64,000 nt of DNA from an unicellular cyanobacterium SU2 (GCA_002110465.1 NEED01000073.1:124001-188000), one strand, 5' to 3'. Positions 34,960 through 45,224 are shown, counted from the first letter of the stretch. The notes: generated by a model from the sequence alone, not told the origin. Program-made: numbers and translations.

Positions 34960-35199
34960 ATGAATTTCAACATTTATATTGAAGATGAATTGGGTCAAAA
35001 GCTAGAAAATATCTGTCAATTAACGGGTAAAAAGCGCAATACGCTGATTCGTGAAGCTATTTTATCTTGGTTATCTCAATATCCTATCCCTCAATGGCCA
35101 GAATCGATCCAAAATTTTGAAGGAGAACCCGATATTATTCCTTTTGAATCATATCGTACTGAGTTATTGCCACCGACTGACGATGATCTTTTCTCATGA
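34960..35199 (+). CDS. ribbon-helix-helix antitoxin (VapB-type)
   Basis: This 79-residue protein begins MNFNIYIEDELGQKLENICQ, a beta strand and helix pattern of ribbon-helix-helix DNA-binding antitoxins, with NTLIREAILSWL as the second helix. The acidic C-terminal tail would cover the toxin. The stop TGA overlaps the PIN toxin start as ATGA, the usual antitoxin-toxin coupling. DNA-binding to its own promoter is inferred. Confidence 0.8.
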   Translation: MNFNIYIEDELGQKLENICQLTGKKRNTLIREAILSWLSQYPIPQWPESIQNFEGEPDIIPFESYRTELLPPTDDDLFS

Positions 35200-35594
35200 C
35201 TTATTTATTGGACACTTGCACTGTTAGTGATTTTGTCAAGGGTGAACCTAATACATTAGTTCGTATTCAGTCGGTTTCTCCCTCTGAGGTATTTATTAGT
35301 GTGATCACATTAATGGAAATTCGTTATGGAATAGCTATTAGTCCCAAAAAAGCGCATAAAATTCGACAAGTGATGGAAGATTTTCTCAAATCTGTAACAA
35401 TTTTGTCTTTTTCTGAGCAAGAAGCGGTTGAAGCAGCTTCTATCCGTAGTATTCTGAAAACGGAAGGAACTCCCATTGATTATTATGATTTATTGATTGC
35501 TGCAACAGCGAAAGTTAATCATCTCTCAATGGTCACTTCTAATGTTAGAGAATTTAAACGAGTCCCTGATTTAATCGTCTTAAATTGGAGATAA
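35196..35594 (+). CDS. PIN-domain toxin (VapC-type)
   Basis: This 132-residue PIN ribonuclease has the acidic residues at D6 (YLLDTCTVSDF), in the MEIRYGI helix, and in TPIDYYDLLIAATA. VapC toxins cleave tRNA or rRNA. It overlaps the antitoxin gene by 4 nt and is followed within 11 bp by an ADP-ribosylglycohydrolase gene. That makes a three-gene operon likely. Confidence 0.86.
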   Translation: MTYLLDTCTVSDFVKGEPNTLVRIQSVSPSEVFISVITLMEIRYGIAISPKKAHKIRQVMEDFLKSVTILSFSEQEAVEAASIRSILKTEGTPIDYYDLLIAATAKVNHLSMVTSNVREFKRVPDLIVLNWR

Positions 35595-35604
35595 TGAACC
35601 AATT

Positions 35605-36567
35605 ATGTCAACTATTTCTAAAAATCCCATCATGGGAGGTATTTTAGGTGTCATTGTTGGAGATGCTGTAGGACTTCCCGTACAATTTGAAAAACGTTCA
35701 GCGAGAGATGCTAAACCAGTTACTGAAATGATAGGGTATGGGGTATTTAATCTGCCTCCTGGTAGTTGGTCAGATGATTCATCATTAACCCTTTGTTTAG
35801 TAGATGCTTTAACTAAGGTATCTCCCCAGCAAAGAGAACAATTTTGGCGTCAACTCACCCAAAATTTTTGTCAATGGATAGACGAAGGTTTTTTAACGCC
35901 TTTTGGTTATGCGTATGATATTGGGGGGACAACCATGCAAGCAACGGATCGCTTGAGACAAGGTATTTCTCCTTTGGTTTGTGGTGGCACTAAAGAACGT
36001 AATAATGGTAATGGGAGTTTAATGCGAATTTTGCCATTAGCTTTTTACTATAAGCAATTTTCTTTTGAAGAATTAATAACATTAACCCATCAAGTTGGTA
36101 GTGTTACTCATGCTCATCCTCGTGCGAATGTAGCTTGTGGTATTTATATTGCGATCGCAGTAGAATTATTACAAGGAAAAACTCCCCAAGACGCTTATCA
36201 AAATTGTATTGATATCATTAGAAAACTGTATCAAAAACCACCTTATGAGTCTCAATTAGATTACTTTCATCGGATTTTAAAAGGTAATATTCATACTTTA
36301 CCACGACAAGAGATTTTTTCTAGTGGTTACGTTGTTGATACCTTAGAAGTCGCTTTTTGGTGTTTACTAACAACTGATAATTATGCTGATGCTGTGTTAA
36401 CGGCTGTCAATTTAGGAGAAGATACGGATACAACCGCAGCAGTGACAGGAGGGTTAGCGGGGATTTATTACGGCTTAAAAGGAATCCCTGCACATTGGTT
36501 AAATCAAATTAAAAAACTGAATAAAATTGTTGATTTAGTGACTTTGTTTAGCCAAAAAATAGTCTAA
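35605..36567 (+). CDS. ADP-ribosylglycohydrolase family protein
   Basis: This 320-residue protein is of the DraG/ARH family, which removes ADP-ribose from proteins or nucleic acids. The metal-binding motifs are GSWSDDSSLTLCLVDAL and LGEDTDTTAAVTGGLAG. It follows the VapC-type toxin gene by 10 bp. The target is unknown. Physical linkage to a toxin-antitoxin pair suggests it may reverse a modification, but this is only inference. Confidence 0.88.
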   Translation: MSTISKNPIMGGILGVIVGDAVGLPVQFEKRSARDAKPVTEMIGYGVFNLPPGSWSDDSSLTLCLVDALTKVSPQQREQFWRQLTQNFCQWIDEGFLTPFGYAYDIGGTTMQATDRLRQGISPLVCGGTKERNNGNGSLMRILPLAFYYKQFSFEELITLTHQVGSVTHAHPRANVACGIYIAIAVELLQGKTPQDAYQNCIDIIRKLYQKPPYESQLDYFHRILKGNIHTLPRQEIFSSGYVVDTLEVAFWCLLTTDNYADAVLTAVNLGEDTDTTAAVTGGLAGIYYGLKGIPAHWLNQIKKLNKIVDLVTLFSQKIV

Positions 36568-36891
36568 TACAGAAAATAATTAAGTGGGCATCATTAAACG
36601 TAAAATCAAAAATTTCGTCGTTAGGGCTTGAGGAGCGATCATGCAACACTTTCCGGCTCTAAAAAGCTTAGGACAAACCTTCCTTTATTTTTGCCTACAT
36701 ACTTAAATATTTATTAAACAGATCCTTCTCTCTAATCTTAGATAATTTGATTGATTTTGTGGGTTTAATCTAAACCATCCCCAAAAATTTGTCTTGTGAT
36801 TATTTCTATCATTTTCTTAAACAAGAATAATACGACTTTCAAGATTTGTTATCCTATAAGCTGAAAGAAGCCCTACATTTTGCTTGTACCT
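36568..36891. other. 324-bp gap before mnmG
   Basis: A MITE-like element fills 36580-36706. The rest, up to the mnmG start, is AT-rich, with no further feature that I can support. Confidence 0.5.
36580..36706 (+). repeat. MITE-like element, copy 1
   Basis: It starts TTAAGTGGGCATCATTAAAC and ends GCCTACATACTTAA, imperfect inverted ends. Nearly the whole sequence aligns with 47244-47374 read on the minus strand (shared blocks TTAAACGTAAAA, AGGGTTTGAG-like, ACAAACCTTC). A 21-codon frame with a good ribosome-binding site inside it is part of the repeat. Confidence 0.65.
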
Positions 36892-38799
36892 ATGACCACC
36901 GACTTCCAAGACACATTTGATATCATCATCGTTGGCGCAGGCCATGCGGGATGCGAAGCAGCTTTAGCCAGTGCGCGTCTGGGATGTCGAACCCTCATGT
37001 TAACACTCAACCTAGATAAAATTGCGTGGCAACCTTGTAACCCCGCAGTGGGGGGACCGGCAAAGTCTCAACTCACCCATGAGGTAGACGCATTAGGGGG
37101 AGAAATTGGCAAAATGGCAGATCGGACCTATCTGCAAAAACGAGTCCTCAACGCCTCACGAGGACCTGCTGTCTGGGCATTACGCGCCCAAACCGATAAA
37201 CGCGAATATTCGGCAGTGATGAAAGAAATTGTTGAAAACCAAGAGAATTTAACCATCCGAGAAGGAATGGCAACAGATTTAATCTTGGGGAAAAATGATG
37301 AAGTGATCGGCATTGAAACCTACTTTGGGACTTGTTTTGGGGCTAAAGCGGTTATTTTAACCACTGGAACCTTTTTAGGGGGTCGTATTTGGATCGGCAA
37401 TAAATCGATGGAAGCGGGACGGGCAGGGGAATTTGCGGCCGTTGGACTAACAGAAACCTTGAATAAATTGGGGTTTGAAACCGGAAGACTGAAAACGGGA
37501 ACCCCTGCAAGAGTTGATAAGCGATCAGTAGATTATAGTAACTTAGAACCTCAACCCCCTGACGATGAGGTACGCTGGTTTAGTTTTGATCCCGAAGTCT
37601 GGATCGAGCGAGAACAAATGCACTGTTATTTAACCCGAACCACAGCCCAGACTCATCAGATCATTAAAGATAATTTACATCTATCGCCAATTTATGGGGG
37701 GTTTATTGACTCCAAAGGTCCCCGTTATTGTCCTTCTATTGAAGATAAAATTGTTCGGTTTGCAGATAAAGAAAGTCACCAAATTTTTATTGAACCCGAA
37801 GGCCGAGATATTCCTGAACTTTATATTCAAGGGTTTTCCACGGGACTTCCTGAAAATATTCAATTAGCTATGTTAAGAACTCTTCCAGGGTTAGAAAAGT
37901 GCGAAATGTTGCGGCCTGCTTATGCGGTGGAATATGATTATCTTCCTGCCACTCAATGTTATCCGACCCTAATGACTAAGAAAATTGAAGGGTTATTTTG
38001 TGCCGGTCAAGTCAATGGGACGACGGGATATGAAGAAGCAGCCGCCCAAGGCATTGTAGCAGGAATTAATGCGGTTCGGTTAGTTAAAAATAAAGAGATG
38101 ATTATCTTCCCACGAGAAGAAAGTTATCTAGGAACTTTAATTGATGATTTGTGTACCAAAGATTTACGAGAACCCTATCGAATGTTAACCTCTCGGTCGG
38201 AATATCGTTTAATTTTAAGGTCAGATAATGCCGATCAACGGTTAACGCCTTTAGGTCGAGAAATTGGGTTAATTAATGATCGTCGTTGGCAACTTTTTCA
38301 AGACAAACAAAACAATATTATCGCCGAAAAAGAACGTCTTCACGAAACCCGGATTAAAGAAAGAGATGAAGTGGGAGTTACCATTGCAACAGAAACTCAA
38401 CAGAAGATAAAAGGGTCAATTACTTTAGCAGATTTATTGCGCCGTCCACGGTTTCATTATGTTGATTTAGAACGCTATGGATTAGGAAATTCTCAACTAA
38501 ATTTAGTGGAAAAACAAGGTGCAGAAATTGATATTAAATATTCAGGTTATTTGAAACGCCAACAAAATCAAATTGACCAAATTAGTCGTCACAGTAATCG
38601 TCCATTACCCGTTGATTTGGATTATATGAAAATTGAAACTTTGTCAATGGAATCCAGGGAAAAATTAACAAAAGTAAAACCTTTAACCCTAGGTCAAGCG
38701 TCCCGCATTGGGGGGGTTAACCCGGCTGATATTAACGCTTTGTTGGTGTATTTAGAATTGCGTTCACCGAAAGAGAGTTTTGTAATAAAAAAGAACTAA
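36892..38799 (+). CDS. mnmG: tRNA uridine 5-carboxymethylaminomethyl synthesis protein MnmG (GidA)
   Basis: MnmG works with MnmE to form carboxymethylaminomethyl-uridine at tRNA wobble U34. The 635-residue protein has the FAD-binding [10 protein letters not shown] near the start. Also seen are [20 protein letters not shown] and the C-terminal helical domain. I chose ATG 36892 ([10 protein letters not shown]) over a TTG four codons earlier. Sequence and length are typical. Confidence 0.96.
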   Translation: MTTDFQDTFDIIIVGAGHAGCEAALASARLGCRTLMLTLNLDKIAWQPCNPAVGGPAKSQLTHEVDALGGEIGKMADRTYLQKRVLNASRGPAVWALRAQTDKREYSAVMKEIVENQENLTIREGMATDLILGKNDEVIGIETYFGTCFGAKAVILTTGTFLGGRIWIGNKSMEAGRAGEFAAVGLTETLNKLGFETGRLKTGTPARVDKRSVDYSNLEPQPPDDEVRWFSFDPEVWIEREQMHCYLTRTTAQTHQIIKDNLHLSPIYGGFIDSKGPRYCPSIEDKIVRFADKESHQIFIEPEGRDIPELYIQGFSTGLPENIQLAMLRTLPGLEKCEMLRPAYAVEYDYLPATQCYPTLMTKKIEGLFCAGQVNGTTGYEEAAAQGIVAGINAVRLVKNKEMIIFPREESYLGTLIDDLCTKDLREPYRMLTSRSEYRLILRSDNADQRLTPLGREIGLINDRRWQLFQDKQNNIIAEKERLHETRIKERDEVGVTIATETQQKIKGSITLADLLRRPRFHYVDLERYGLGNSQLNLVEKQGAEIDIKYSGYLKRQQNQIDQISRHSNRPLPVDLDYMKIETLSMESREKLTKVKPLTLGQASRIGGVNPADINALLVYLELRSPKESFVIKKN

Positions 38800-38924
38800 T
38801 TAGGTAGGTTTAAATATAGAAGGATGTAGAATTTAGAATGTAGAATTTAGCATGAAAAGTTAGTTGCAGAAATCCCGCTGGCTAACCAAAACTCGTTGAA
38901 TGAAGAATCCCCTCGCCGTGATAA

Positions 38925-39010
38925 GTAGGTAAGCAAAATTAATGATATGTTTGTTGTGAGTCTTTGAGGACTGCTGTGATAGGACTAAAGTCCTTACTAC
39001 GAACTTTTAA
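38925..39010 (-). repeat. MITE-like element, divergent copy
   Basis: Read on the minus strand, GTTCGTAGTAAGGACTTTAG and the ending TTTTGCTTACCTACTTATC resemble the ends of the elements at 36580-36706 and 47244-47374. The interior has the GGACTTTAGTCC palindrome. A short repeat of GTAGAATTTAGAAT lies just before it. Confidence 0.45.
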
Positions 39011-39087
39011 AAAATGAACAAAAAGTATACAAATAATTTTGCCTTGGTATTTAGCAGGGGTGAACGTCAAGTTATAAGCTAATTAAA

Positions 39088-40818
39088 TTAGCTGTTAAAC
39101 ACGAAATTGTCTTCGGTCAAGCTTAAGGCATCAATATTATTGAGAATAGCTACATCTTGTCCAAAGGCTTCAATCACGGTGTTTAAGCCATCTTGACGGA
39201 AATTCAACTCACTTGAACCAAACTCTAAGCTAGTGGCAAGGAACCCAATTTTATCTGCTTCGGATGAGTTGTAATCACCAATAATATTGGGATTAGCCGG
39301 TAAGAGGTCATCATCTTGAGTTAAATAGAAGATATCCGCGCCTTCACCTCCTGTAACTAGGTTGTTTCCGCCATCGGAACCTAAGAAAATCAGGTCATCA
39401 CCAGTCCCCGCATCAATACGGTCATTAGTTCCTGCAAAGATGATATCATCCCCTGAATTGGTCTGAACCGTGTTATCTCCTGGGGCATAAGTAAGATTAA
39501 CTTGATCTGAACCACTACCTGTATTAACGATTTGAGACTCTCCAACAAATTCCTTGTCTGTTGGGAAGGTAGCATCAAAATTATCATCATCTGGGGTTCC
39601 TGAGACAATGGTTGGAAGATCCTCATTAACATCATTAACCTCAATGATGAATTGCTGTTCAAACAATAATCCTTGACTATCAGTGGTTCTGACAGTAATA
39701 CTGTGGTTGGTATTGGTATCAAAATCGAGTAAAGTGCCATCAGCAACGGTTAATTCATCATTATTGATAGTAAAGCGTCCTCCTGCATTCTCAATCAACT
39801 CATAAGTATGGCTGTCTCCTACATCAGGATCGGTGGTGGTTAAAGTTCCAATTACCGTATCTGAGGTACTATTCTCGTCAATATTATTATTGTCTAAAGC
39901 GATCGCGGTGGGAGCCTCATTCCCCTCCTCAACTGTAATGGTGAAGGTATCTTCGATTAATTCTCCAACCAGATTAGTTGCACGAACCGTAACGTCTGCT
40001 GTTCCTAGTTGATCTGACTGATAATCTAACAACAGATTTTCGTCATTAATACTAACATCAACCAAACTTGGATTAGAATTGCTGATTACCTCAAACGTTA
40101 ATTCATCCCGTTGAACTAGAGAGATATTTTGGTAACGGACAAAGTTTTCGTCACTTGTTATTTCGTCAAGGTCAGATACATCATTGTCAGTATCAACCCC
40201 AATCAAAGGTAAATCCTGAAAAGGTGAGCTAAACTGTTGGCTGATAGGGACTGTAGCGATCGCATCTAATACGGCTAGATCATCATCATTTAAGACCTCA
40301 CCAAAAACGGTAAAACCACCGTTTTGATTGTCCAGGTTAGCTCCATTATCGTCCAGGTTAAAAAACCATTGACTTGTAGCACTATCAGGATCACCATCTT
40401 CCTTAGCCATAGCGATCGTACCCCGAATGTTAGAGCGATCAACACTAAATTCGTTCTGCACAGGCTCATCTGTTGGTACTACATCCACCGTTAGATTCTC
40501 AACAGTGAAGCCACCCCCTTGAACGATAAAACCAGGTACAGATCGATGAATGATGCTGTTGACATAGTCTCCATCGTTGACATAGTTTGAAAAGTTTGCA
40601 ACTGTCAGAGGTGCGCCGGCTTCGGCTTGGTCAAATAATAATACTTCGGTAACGCCGCCAGCAAGAGATTGGTCATACAGTTCAAAGCGAGCGACAAGTC
40701 CTGTGGTGAAGGGGTCATCAAAATGGTTGAATAAATCAATAGTGGTACTATCACTACTATTGACCGCCAAAATATCATCAAGATTATCAGTAATAATTGG
40801 AGCAGCTATATTAGTCAT
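39088..40818 (-). CDS. secreted cyclophilin-type protein with cadherin-like and beta-roll parts
   Basis: This protein has 576 residues. A cyclophilin-type peptidyl-prolyl isomerase domain covers about residues 40-225 (FIVQGGGFTVEN, GTIAMAKEDGDPDSATSQWF, FTVFGEVL). A cadherin-like repeat region follows (about 235-400, with GTLTTTDPDVGDSHTYEL and the ENTTDS-like NIDEN). The end is RTX-like with GSGSDQVNLTY and DAGTGDDLIFLGSDGG. No signal peptide is present, so type I secretion by the C-terminal signal is likely. The fusion of an isomerase to an adhesin-like scaffold is unusual. Confidence 0.85.
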   Translation of the reverse strand: MTNIAAPIITDNLDDILAVNSSDSTTIDLFNHFDDPFTTGLVARFELYDQSLAGGVTEVLLFDQAEAGAPLTVANFSNYVNDGDYVNSIIHRSVPGFIVQGGGFTVENLTVDVVPTDEPVQNEFSVDRSNIRGTIAMAKEDGDPDSATSQWFFNLDDNGANLDNQNGGFTVFGEVLNDDDLAVLDAIATVPISQQFSSPFQDLPLIGVDTDNDVSDLDEITSDENFVRYQNISLVQRDELTFEVISNSNPSLVDVSINDENLLLDYQSDQLGTADVTVRATNLVGELIEDTFTITVEEGNEAPTAIALDNNNIDENSTSDTVIGTLTTTDPDVGDSHTYELIENAGGRFTINNDELTVADGTLLDFDTNTNHSITVRTTDSQGLLFEQQFIIEVNDVNEDLPTIVSGTPDDDNFDATFPTDKEFVGESQIVNTGSGSDQVNLTYAPGDNTVQTNSGDDIIFAGTNDRIDAGTGDDLIFLGSDGGNNLVTGGEGADIFYLTQDDDLLPANPNIIGDYNSSEADKIGFLATSLEFGSSELNFRQDGLNTVIEAFGQDVAILNNIDALSLTEDNFVFNS

Positions 40819-41187
40819 TATAAATACAGGTTCAGGATTAATAATAATTCAGAAACTTTAGGGTAATTAACCCCCTTAACTATACCTAATCTTTTTTCAA
40901 AAAATCAATAAATGTTGATAGTTATTTCTCAAATTCAAGGTTTTTATCTTATTAAATTTAATTTAAGATTAAGTTAAAGAGCTTGTGTCGCCAAAGCAAC
41001 CAATAGTTACGGTTTGTCCACTGGTGGATGAAGAATATGAATGCCAAACGTTTCGGAAGGGCGATCCCGCTCCCGGGAGCCTTCGGCTGCGCATCTTATC
41101 TACCGCATCCCCAGAATTAAACCTGACAGCAGAACAAATCTTTTCTTTGTAGCAGGGGTTTAGCTATGCGTGGTAATTTAGTCGATT
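40819..41187. other. 369-bp gap with a Uma2 gene remnant
   Basis: The plus-strand segment 40973-41152 reads like a Uma2 C-terminal fragment carrying a GC-rich palindrome. The rest (40819-40970) is AT-rich and holds nothing I can support. Confidence 0.5.
40973..41152 (+). pseudogene. Uma2-family C-terminal remnant carrying a GC-rich insert
   Basis: One open frame of 59 codons reads PIVTVCPLVDEEYECQTF, then a segment translated from GC-rich DNA, then SPELNLTAEQIFSL and a stop. The two ends match the C-terminal pattern of Uma2 proteins, in which the PELNLT end follows soon after the LVDxEYE strand. The start of the gene is absent. The GC-rich stretch at about 41061-41095 contains the palindrome GCTCCCGGGAGC (41069-41080), a repeat type common in cyanobacterial genomes, inserted in frame. 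Confidence 0.5.
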
Positions 41188-42873
41188 CTAATTAGAATAT
41201 AAAGTCGGAATTTCAAGCGGTTTAAAACTATTATAGGTCTTAACTAAAGCATTAACTGCCAATTTATCTAACCAGTAAATAGGATAAGATTCATTACTAA
41301 TATATTGCCAATAACCAGGTTCAAAATAAGTTTGATAACTTTGTTCGCCCGCAATATAGAATTGTAAAAAAGCAGTCGCTTGGGCATTACTGTAAATTGT
41401 AAACAAATTATCGTCTACATCTTGAAAATTAACTAAAAGATTAATTAAATTATTAATTTGAGTATTCGGATCAGGAGGGGTTAACAAATGCGCTTGGCCT
41501 TTCATAACAAATAAATATTTATCTTGACTTGTAACCCAAGCAAATGTCCTAATTTGTTCAATAATTGGCGGAGTTGCAGGGTCATTTGTTCCGGCACCGA
41601 TAATAATAGGAATATCAACTTTACTCAATCCTTGTGAACCAAAAATAACACTATTGACAGGATTCATAATCCCGATCGCGGCTACTCTTGGATCTCGAAA
41701 ATTATAGTCTTTAATGGGTAAGTCCAAGGTTTGACATTGGAGTAACATAGACATATTAGCTTCCCAGACTCGGCGATCGCAATAATTTTTAATATTATCA
41801 AAATCCCAAGTTGCACCCGCTACAGCTAAAGCGGTGTAACCCCCAAAAGAATGACCTAAAACCCCAACTTTATCTAATTTCAATCTATTACTAAATTCTG
41901 TTTTATTTCTGTTTTCTAACTCATCTAAAACATAACTAATATCTAAGGGTCGGTTAATAAATTCTTGCAAGTCATACAATTCACGGGAATAACCATTGAT
42001 CAGGTCTTCTAATTTTTCTGTATCACTACCAATATGTTGAGGAATGGCGACTAAAAAGCCGTAGGAAGCTAATTGTTTTCCTAATGCACTGAAATCATTG
42101 GGGTGAGAACCTAAACCATGAGAAACTACAACAACTGGTGTTTTTCCTGGTTTCCAACGTTGAGGTTGATAGAGATGAAGTTGAAAAGTTCGCTGACGTT
42201 TGTTATCAGTTAATTTGATAATTTCAACAGGTTTAACACCATATTCTCCTTGTTTTCTAATATCTTTGATTTTTGTATAATCTTGATTTGACTCAGCAAT
42301 TTTCTGAGCGGATATTTCAGAAGCATTTTGGGTTAAAGAATTAGTGGCTAAAAATAAACGTTTTTGGTAATCTAAAGTTTTTTGAATTGCTTCTACATTC
42401 AATTGAACATCAGTAGCTAAATAGTGTAAAAAATCAATTAAAGTAAATCCTTTCTCTGAATCTAATGCCGCTTGAACTAATGCACCTCTTAATATATATT
42501 TTCCGTTTCTCCCCCCAGGAACAGAAACTAAAATACCGATTTTTTCTAAGAGTGTTTCTCCAGTTGGGGTATTGAGAAACCTAGATAATTTAACTCCATC
42601 AATAGAATATTTTGTAACTAATACTTTTCGTAAAGTTTCTTTTTGCTTATCTTCCAAACCTGCCGCTTCAAAATAAAATTCTAACTCTTTATTTACAATT
42701 CCTTCGTTAGCAAACTTTTCTAAGGAATCTACTTCAAGAGTTAATTTTAGAGATTCCAAAATAATATTGATTTTTTCGGCTGCAAAACTAGGTGCAGGCA
42801 AAGAAATACAAAAAAATGAAATACCAACCAAGAAAATACTTTGCCAATTTTTAGTCAACTTAAACGTAAACAT
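41188..42873 (-). CDS. secreted alpha/beta hydrolase with DUF1400 domain
   Basis: This protein has 561 residues. A signal peptide (IFLVGISFFCISLPAPSFA) is followed by an N-terminal DUF1400 domain (about 30-170). An alpha/beta hydrolase then has the oxyanion-side VVVSHGLGSHPND and the nucleophile elbow GHSFGGYTALA. It fits the cyanobacterial platelet-activating factor acetylhydrolase-like group. It is predicted to act in the periplasm on lipids or esters; the substrate is unknown. Confidence 0.85.
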   Translation of the reverse strand: MFTFKLTKNWQSIFLVGISFFCISLPAPSFAAEKINIILESLKLTLEVDSLEKFANEGIVNKELEFYFEAAGLEDKQKETLRKVLVTKYSIDGVKLSRFLNTPTGETLLEKIGILVSVPGGRNGKYILRGALVQAALDSEKGFTLIDFLHYLATDVQLNVEAIQKTLDYQKRLFLATNSLTQNASEISAQKIAESNQDYTKIKDIRKQGEYGVKPVEIIKLTDNKRQRTFQLHLYQPQRWKPGKTPVVVVSHGLGSHPNDFSALGKQLASYGFLVAIPQHIGSDTEKLEDLINGYSRELYDLQEFINRPLDISYVLDELENRNKTEFSNRLKLDKVGVLGHSFGGYTALAVAGATWDFDNIKNYCDRRVWEANMSMLLQCQTLDLPIKDYNFRDPRVAAIGIMNPVNSVIFGSQGLSKVDIPIIIGAGTNDPATPPIIEQIRTFAWVTSQDKYLFVMKGQAHLLTPPDPNTQINNLINLLVNFQDVDDNLFTIYSNAQATAFLQFYIAGEQSYQTYFEPGYWQYISNESYPIYWLDKLAVNALVKTYNSFKPLEIPTLYSN

Positions 42874-42947
42874 TAATGATAAAATAATTATAGAAAAAAC
42901 TCAATAAAAACGTTGCTGAAATCCTCGATCAGCAACGCTCAATAAAA

Positions 42948-43691
42948 TTAACTTTCAGAGAAATTAGCTTCTACCACATTTTGAGCAAAGCTGTGATAAG
43001 CACTCTCAATTTGTTTGGCCATTGAGTCAGGAAACACATGAAAATCATCACCTTTCAACGCCTCTATAATTGCGTCTGAAACTACAGTAGGAGGTTCAGC
43101 AATTTCAGTTAAACCTGCCGCATCACCCATATCAGTCGCAATGGGACCCGGATGCACACTCAAGACTCTAGTTCCTTGTTGACCTAGTAATTCTTTTAGG
43201 GATTGAGTAATGGAATAAGACGCTGCTTTTGATGCACAATAGGCAGGAAAATTGGGAAAAGTTTTCATAGAAACAATAGAATTAAGCTGACAAAATACAC
43301 CACCACTATTAGCTTTAAGGACAGGAGCAAATGCTTTAGCTATCGTCACTACACCATAAACATTAGTCCTCATGTGAAACGCTAAGGATTCAATGATATC
43401 GTCTGCAAACAATTCGCCACCTCTAAATGTACCAGCATTATTAATCACTATTTCTACATCTTTAGCAATTTTAGCTGCCTCATAAATGGAAGTATCATCA
43501 GATAAATCAAGCTTAACAGGGATAACTTTTTCTCCATATTTATCTACTAGAAACTTAACACTTTCTACTTTGCGGACAGCAGCATAGATTTTAGCTGCTC
43601 CCTGTTCAATAAAAGATTCTACGATTGCTTTGCCAATGCCTCGATTAGAACCTGTTACTAAGACAACTTTGTTGGTGATATCGTAAGCCAT
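42948..43691 (-). CDS. SDR-family oxidoreductase
   Basis: This 247-residue short-chain dehydrogenase/reductase has the NAD(P)-binding GSNRGIGKA (about residues 14-22). NNAG and the catalytic YCASKAA with upstream Ser follow. The substrate is unknown. It follows the nitroreductase gene on the same strand with a 90-bp gap. It may belong to the pirin/nitroreductase group driven from the divergent LysR promoter. Confidence 0.9.
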   Translation of the reverse strand: MAYDITNKVVLVTGSNRGIGKAIVESFIEQGAAKIYAAVRKVESVKFLVDKYGEKVIPVKLDLSDDTSIYEAAKIAKDVEIVINNAGTFRGGELFADDIIESLAFHMRTNVYGVVTIAKAFAPVLKANSGGVFCQLNSIVSMKTFPNFPAYCASKAASYSITQSLKELLGQQGTRVLSVHPGPIATDMGDAAGLTEIAEPPTVVSDAIIEALKGDDFHVFPDSMAKQIESAYHSFAQNVVEANFSES

Positions 43692-43781
43692 AATTTATCC
43701 TCCTATTATGTATACAAAAATTTTGACTGGGGTCTAAAACTCTTCATAAAGATTAATCAGTTTCTGACCACAATTAGCTAA

Positions 43782-44387
43782 TTAAAATTTATTTTCAACC
43801 ACTAACTCACTTAATGGTAATTGTCCAGGTTTAGGCCAAGGATCTTTAACTTTTTTGCCAATAGCAACCATGGGACCGATAACATAATCATCGGGTAAGT
43901 TAATTAATTCTGCTACTTTATCAATATCAAAACCAATCATTGGACAAGAATCGTAACCGATGGCTTTAGCGGCTAACATTAAAGTCTGCATTGCCATACC
44001 AATGGAACGTTGAGCTTCATCTCGCTGTAACCATTCCCGTCCTTCATGAAATGGTCCCATCCAATTAACTAATAGATCTGCCACTTCTTGGGGAGCATTA
44101 CGCCAATAACGTTGGGGTTCTTTGTGCCAAGCTTTCATATCTGCGGTAAAGAGAATTAGCAAAGAAGCATCCGTCATTTGAGCTTGATCATTACCAAATT
44201 CTTTGCGGATTTTTTGTCGTAATTCTGGATCTCGAAGAATAACAAAACGCCAATGTTGAATATTAAAACTGGTGGGAGACTGAATCATTGCATCAAGCAA
44301 TTTCTGTTCTTCTTCAGGCGTTATTTTATGGTTAGGATCGTAACCTTTAACCGAGCGACGTTGATAAATTGCCTCTAAAGTATTCAT
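43782..44387 (-). CDS. nitroreductase family protein
   Basis: This FMN-dependent nitroreductase-type protein has about 201 residues. The N-terminus MNTLEAIYQRRSVKGYDPNH is a typical FMN-binding start. SPTSFNIQHWRFVILRD and GYDSCPMIGFD also fit. I chose ATG 44387; an upstream ATG at 44453 adds 22 residues unlike the family. It is probably in an operon with pirin and SDR genes. The natural substrate is unknown. Confidence 0.88.
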   Translation of the reverse strand: MNTLEAIYQRRSVKGYDPNHKITPEEEQKLLDAMIQSPTSFNIQHWRFVILRDPELRQKIRKEFGNDQAQMTDASLLILFTADMKAWHKEPQRYWRNAPQEVADLLVNWMGPFHEGREWLQRDEAQRSIGMAMQTLMLAAKAIGYDSCPMIGFDIDKVAELINLPDDYVIGPMVAIGKKVKDPWPKPGQLPLSELVVENKF

Positions 44388-44474
44388 GAAGTAAAAATCC
44401 TCGTGATAAGTTGAACGCTTGAAACAATAAGTTTCCCAATAAAGTTTAAGCAAGCTGGTGTATCTTCTTGCTAG

Positions 44475-45176
44475 TTAAGCTAAATCAAACAGTAAGACCT
44501 CGGTATCATTGCTAGTAGCAGCAAGTTCAATATTTGGTTCTTTAGTAATAGCAGCACCATCACCCGTGTTTAGGGTTTGGCCATTAATCTCTAAAGAACC
44601 TTTAGCAATTTGAAGCCATAATGATCGATTGTTGTTACTACCGTGATTGACGAGATCGCCTTGATTTAAAACAGCAACATAGAGATTAACATCCTGATGA
44701 ATTTTGACAGAATCACCCCTACCATCAGGAGAAGCTACTAATTTTAATTTTCCCTGTTTTGTAGACAAAGGAAAATGTTTTTGTTCATAGCTTGGTTCAA
44801 TTCCTTTTGTATTAGGGATGAGCCAAATTTGCAGAAAATGAACCGACTCGGTAATAGAAGCATTAAACTCGCTGTGAGCAATTCCTGTTCCGGCAGACAT
44901 CCGTTGTACATCCCCGGGATGAATTACCGAACCGTTGCCAATGCTATCTCTATGTTCTAATGCGCCTTTTAAAACATAGGAGATAATTTCCATGTTTCTA
45001 TGGCTGTGAGGACCAAACCCTCGACCTGGTTGCACTTGATCTTCATTAATCACCCGCAGATGACCAAATCCCATATGATTAGGGTCGTAATAGCTACCAA
45101 AGGAAAAGGTATGTTTACTGTCGAGCCAACCAAAATTGGCTTTACCCCTTGCTTGGGATGGACGAACAGTAATCAT
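44475..45176 (-). CDS. pirin-family protein (quercetinase-like)
   Basis: This 233-residue cupin protein has the metal-binding histidines in [19 protein letters not shown] and [10 protein letters not shown]. Bacterial pirins act as quercetinases or redox-sensitive partners; the role here is unknown. It is the first gene divergent from the LysR regulator gene, separated by 116 bp with a clear inverted repeat. That makes it the best candidate target of the regulator. Confidence 0.9.
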   Translation of the reverse strand: MITVRPSQARGKANFGWLDSKHTFSFGSYYDPNHMGFGHLRVINEDQVQPGRGFGPHSHRNMEIISYVLKGALEHRDSIGNGSVIHPGDVQRMSAGTGIAHSEFNASITESVHFLQIWLIPNTKGIEPSYEQKHFPLSTKQGKLKLVASPDGRGDSVKIHQDVNLYVAVLNQGDLVNHGSNNNRSLWLQIAKGSLEINGQTLNTGDGAAITKEPNIELAATSNDTEVLLFDLA

Positions 45177-45224
45177 CGTTTGTATTTCCTCTTTTTTGAG
45201 AATTACTTTTTTATTATGAATTGT

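Noticed and set aside
36641-36706. 21-codon frame with a strong GAGGAG site
   Set aside because: It lies inside the repeat element 36580-36706; the copy at 47244-47374 does not keep it as a clear frame.
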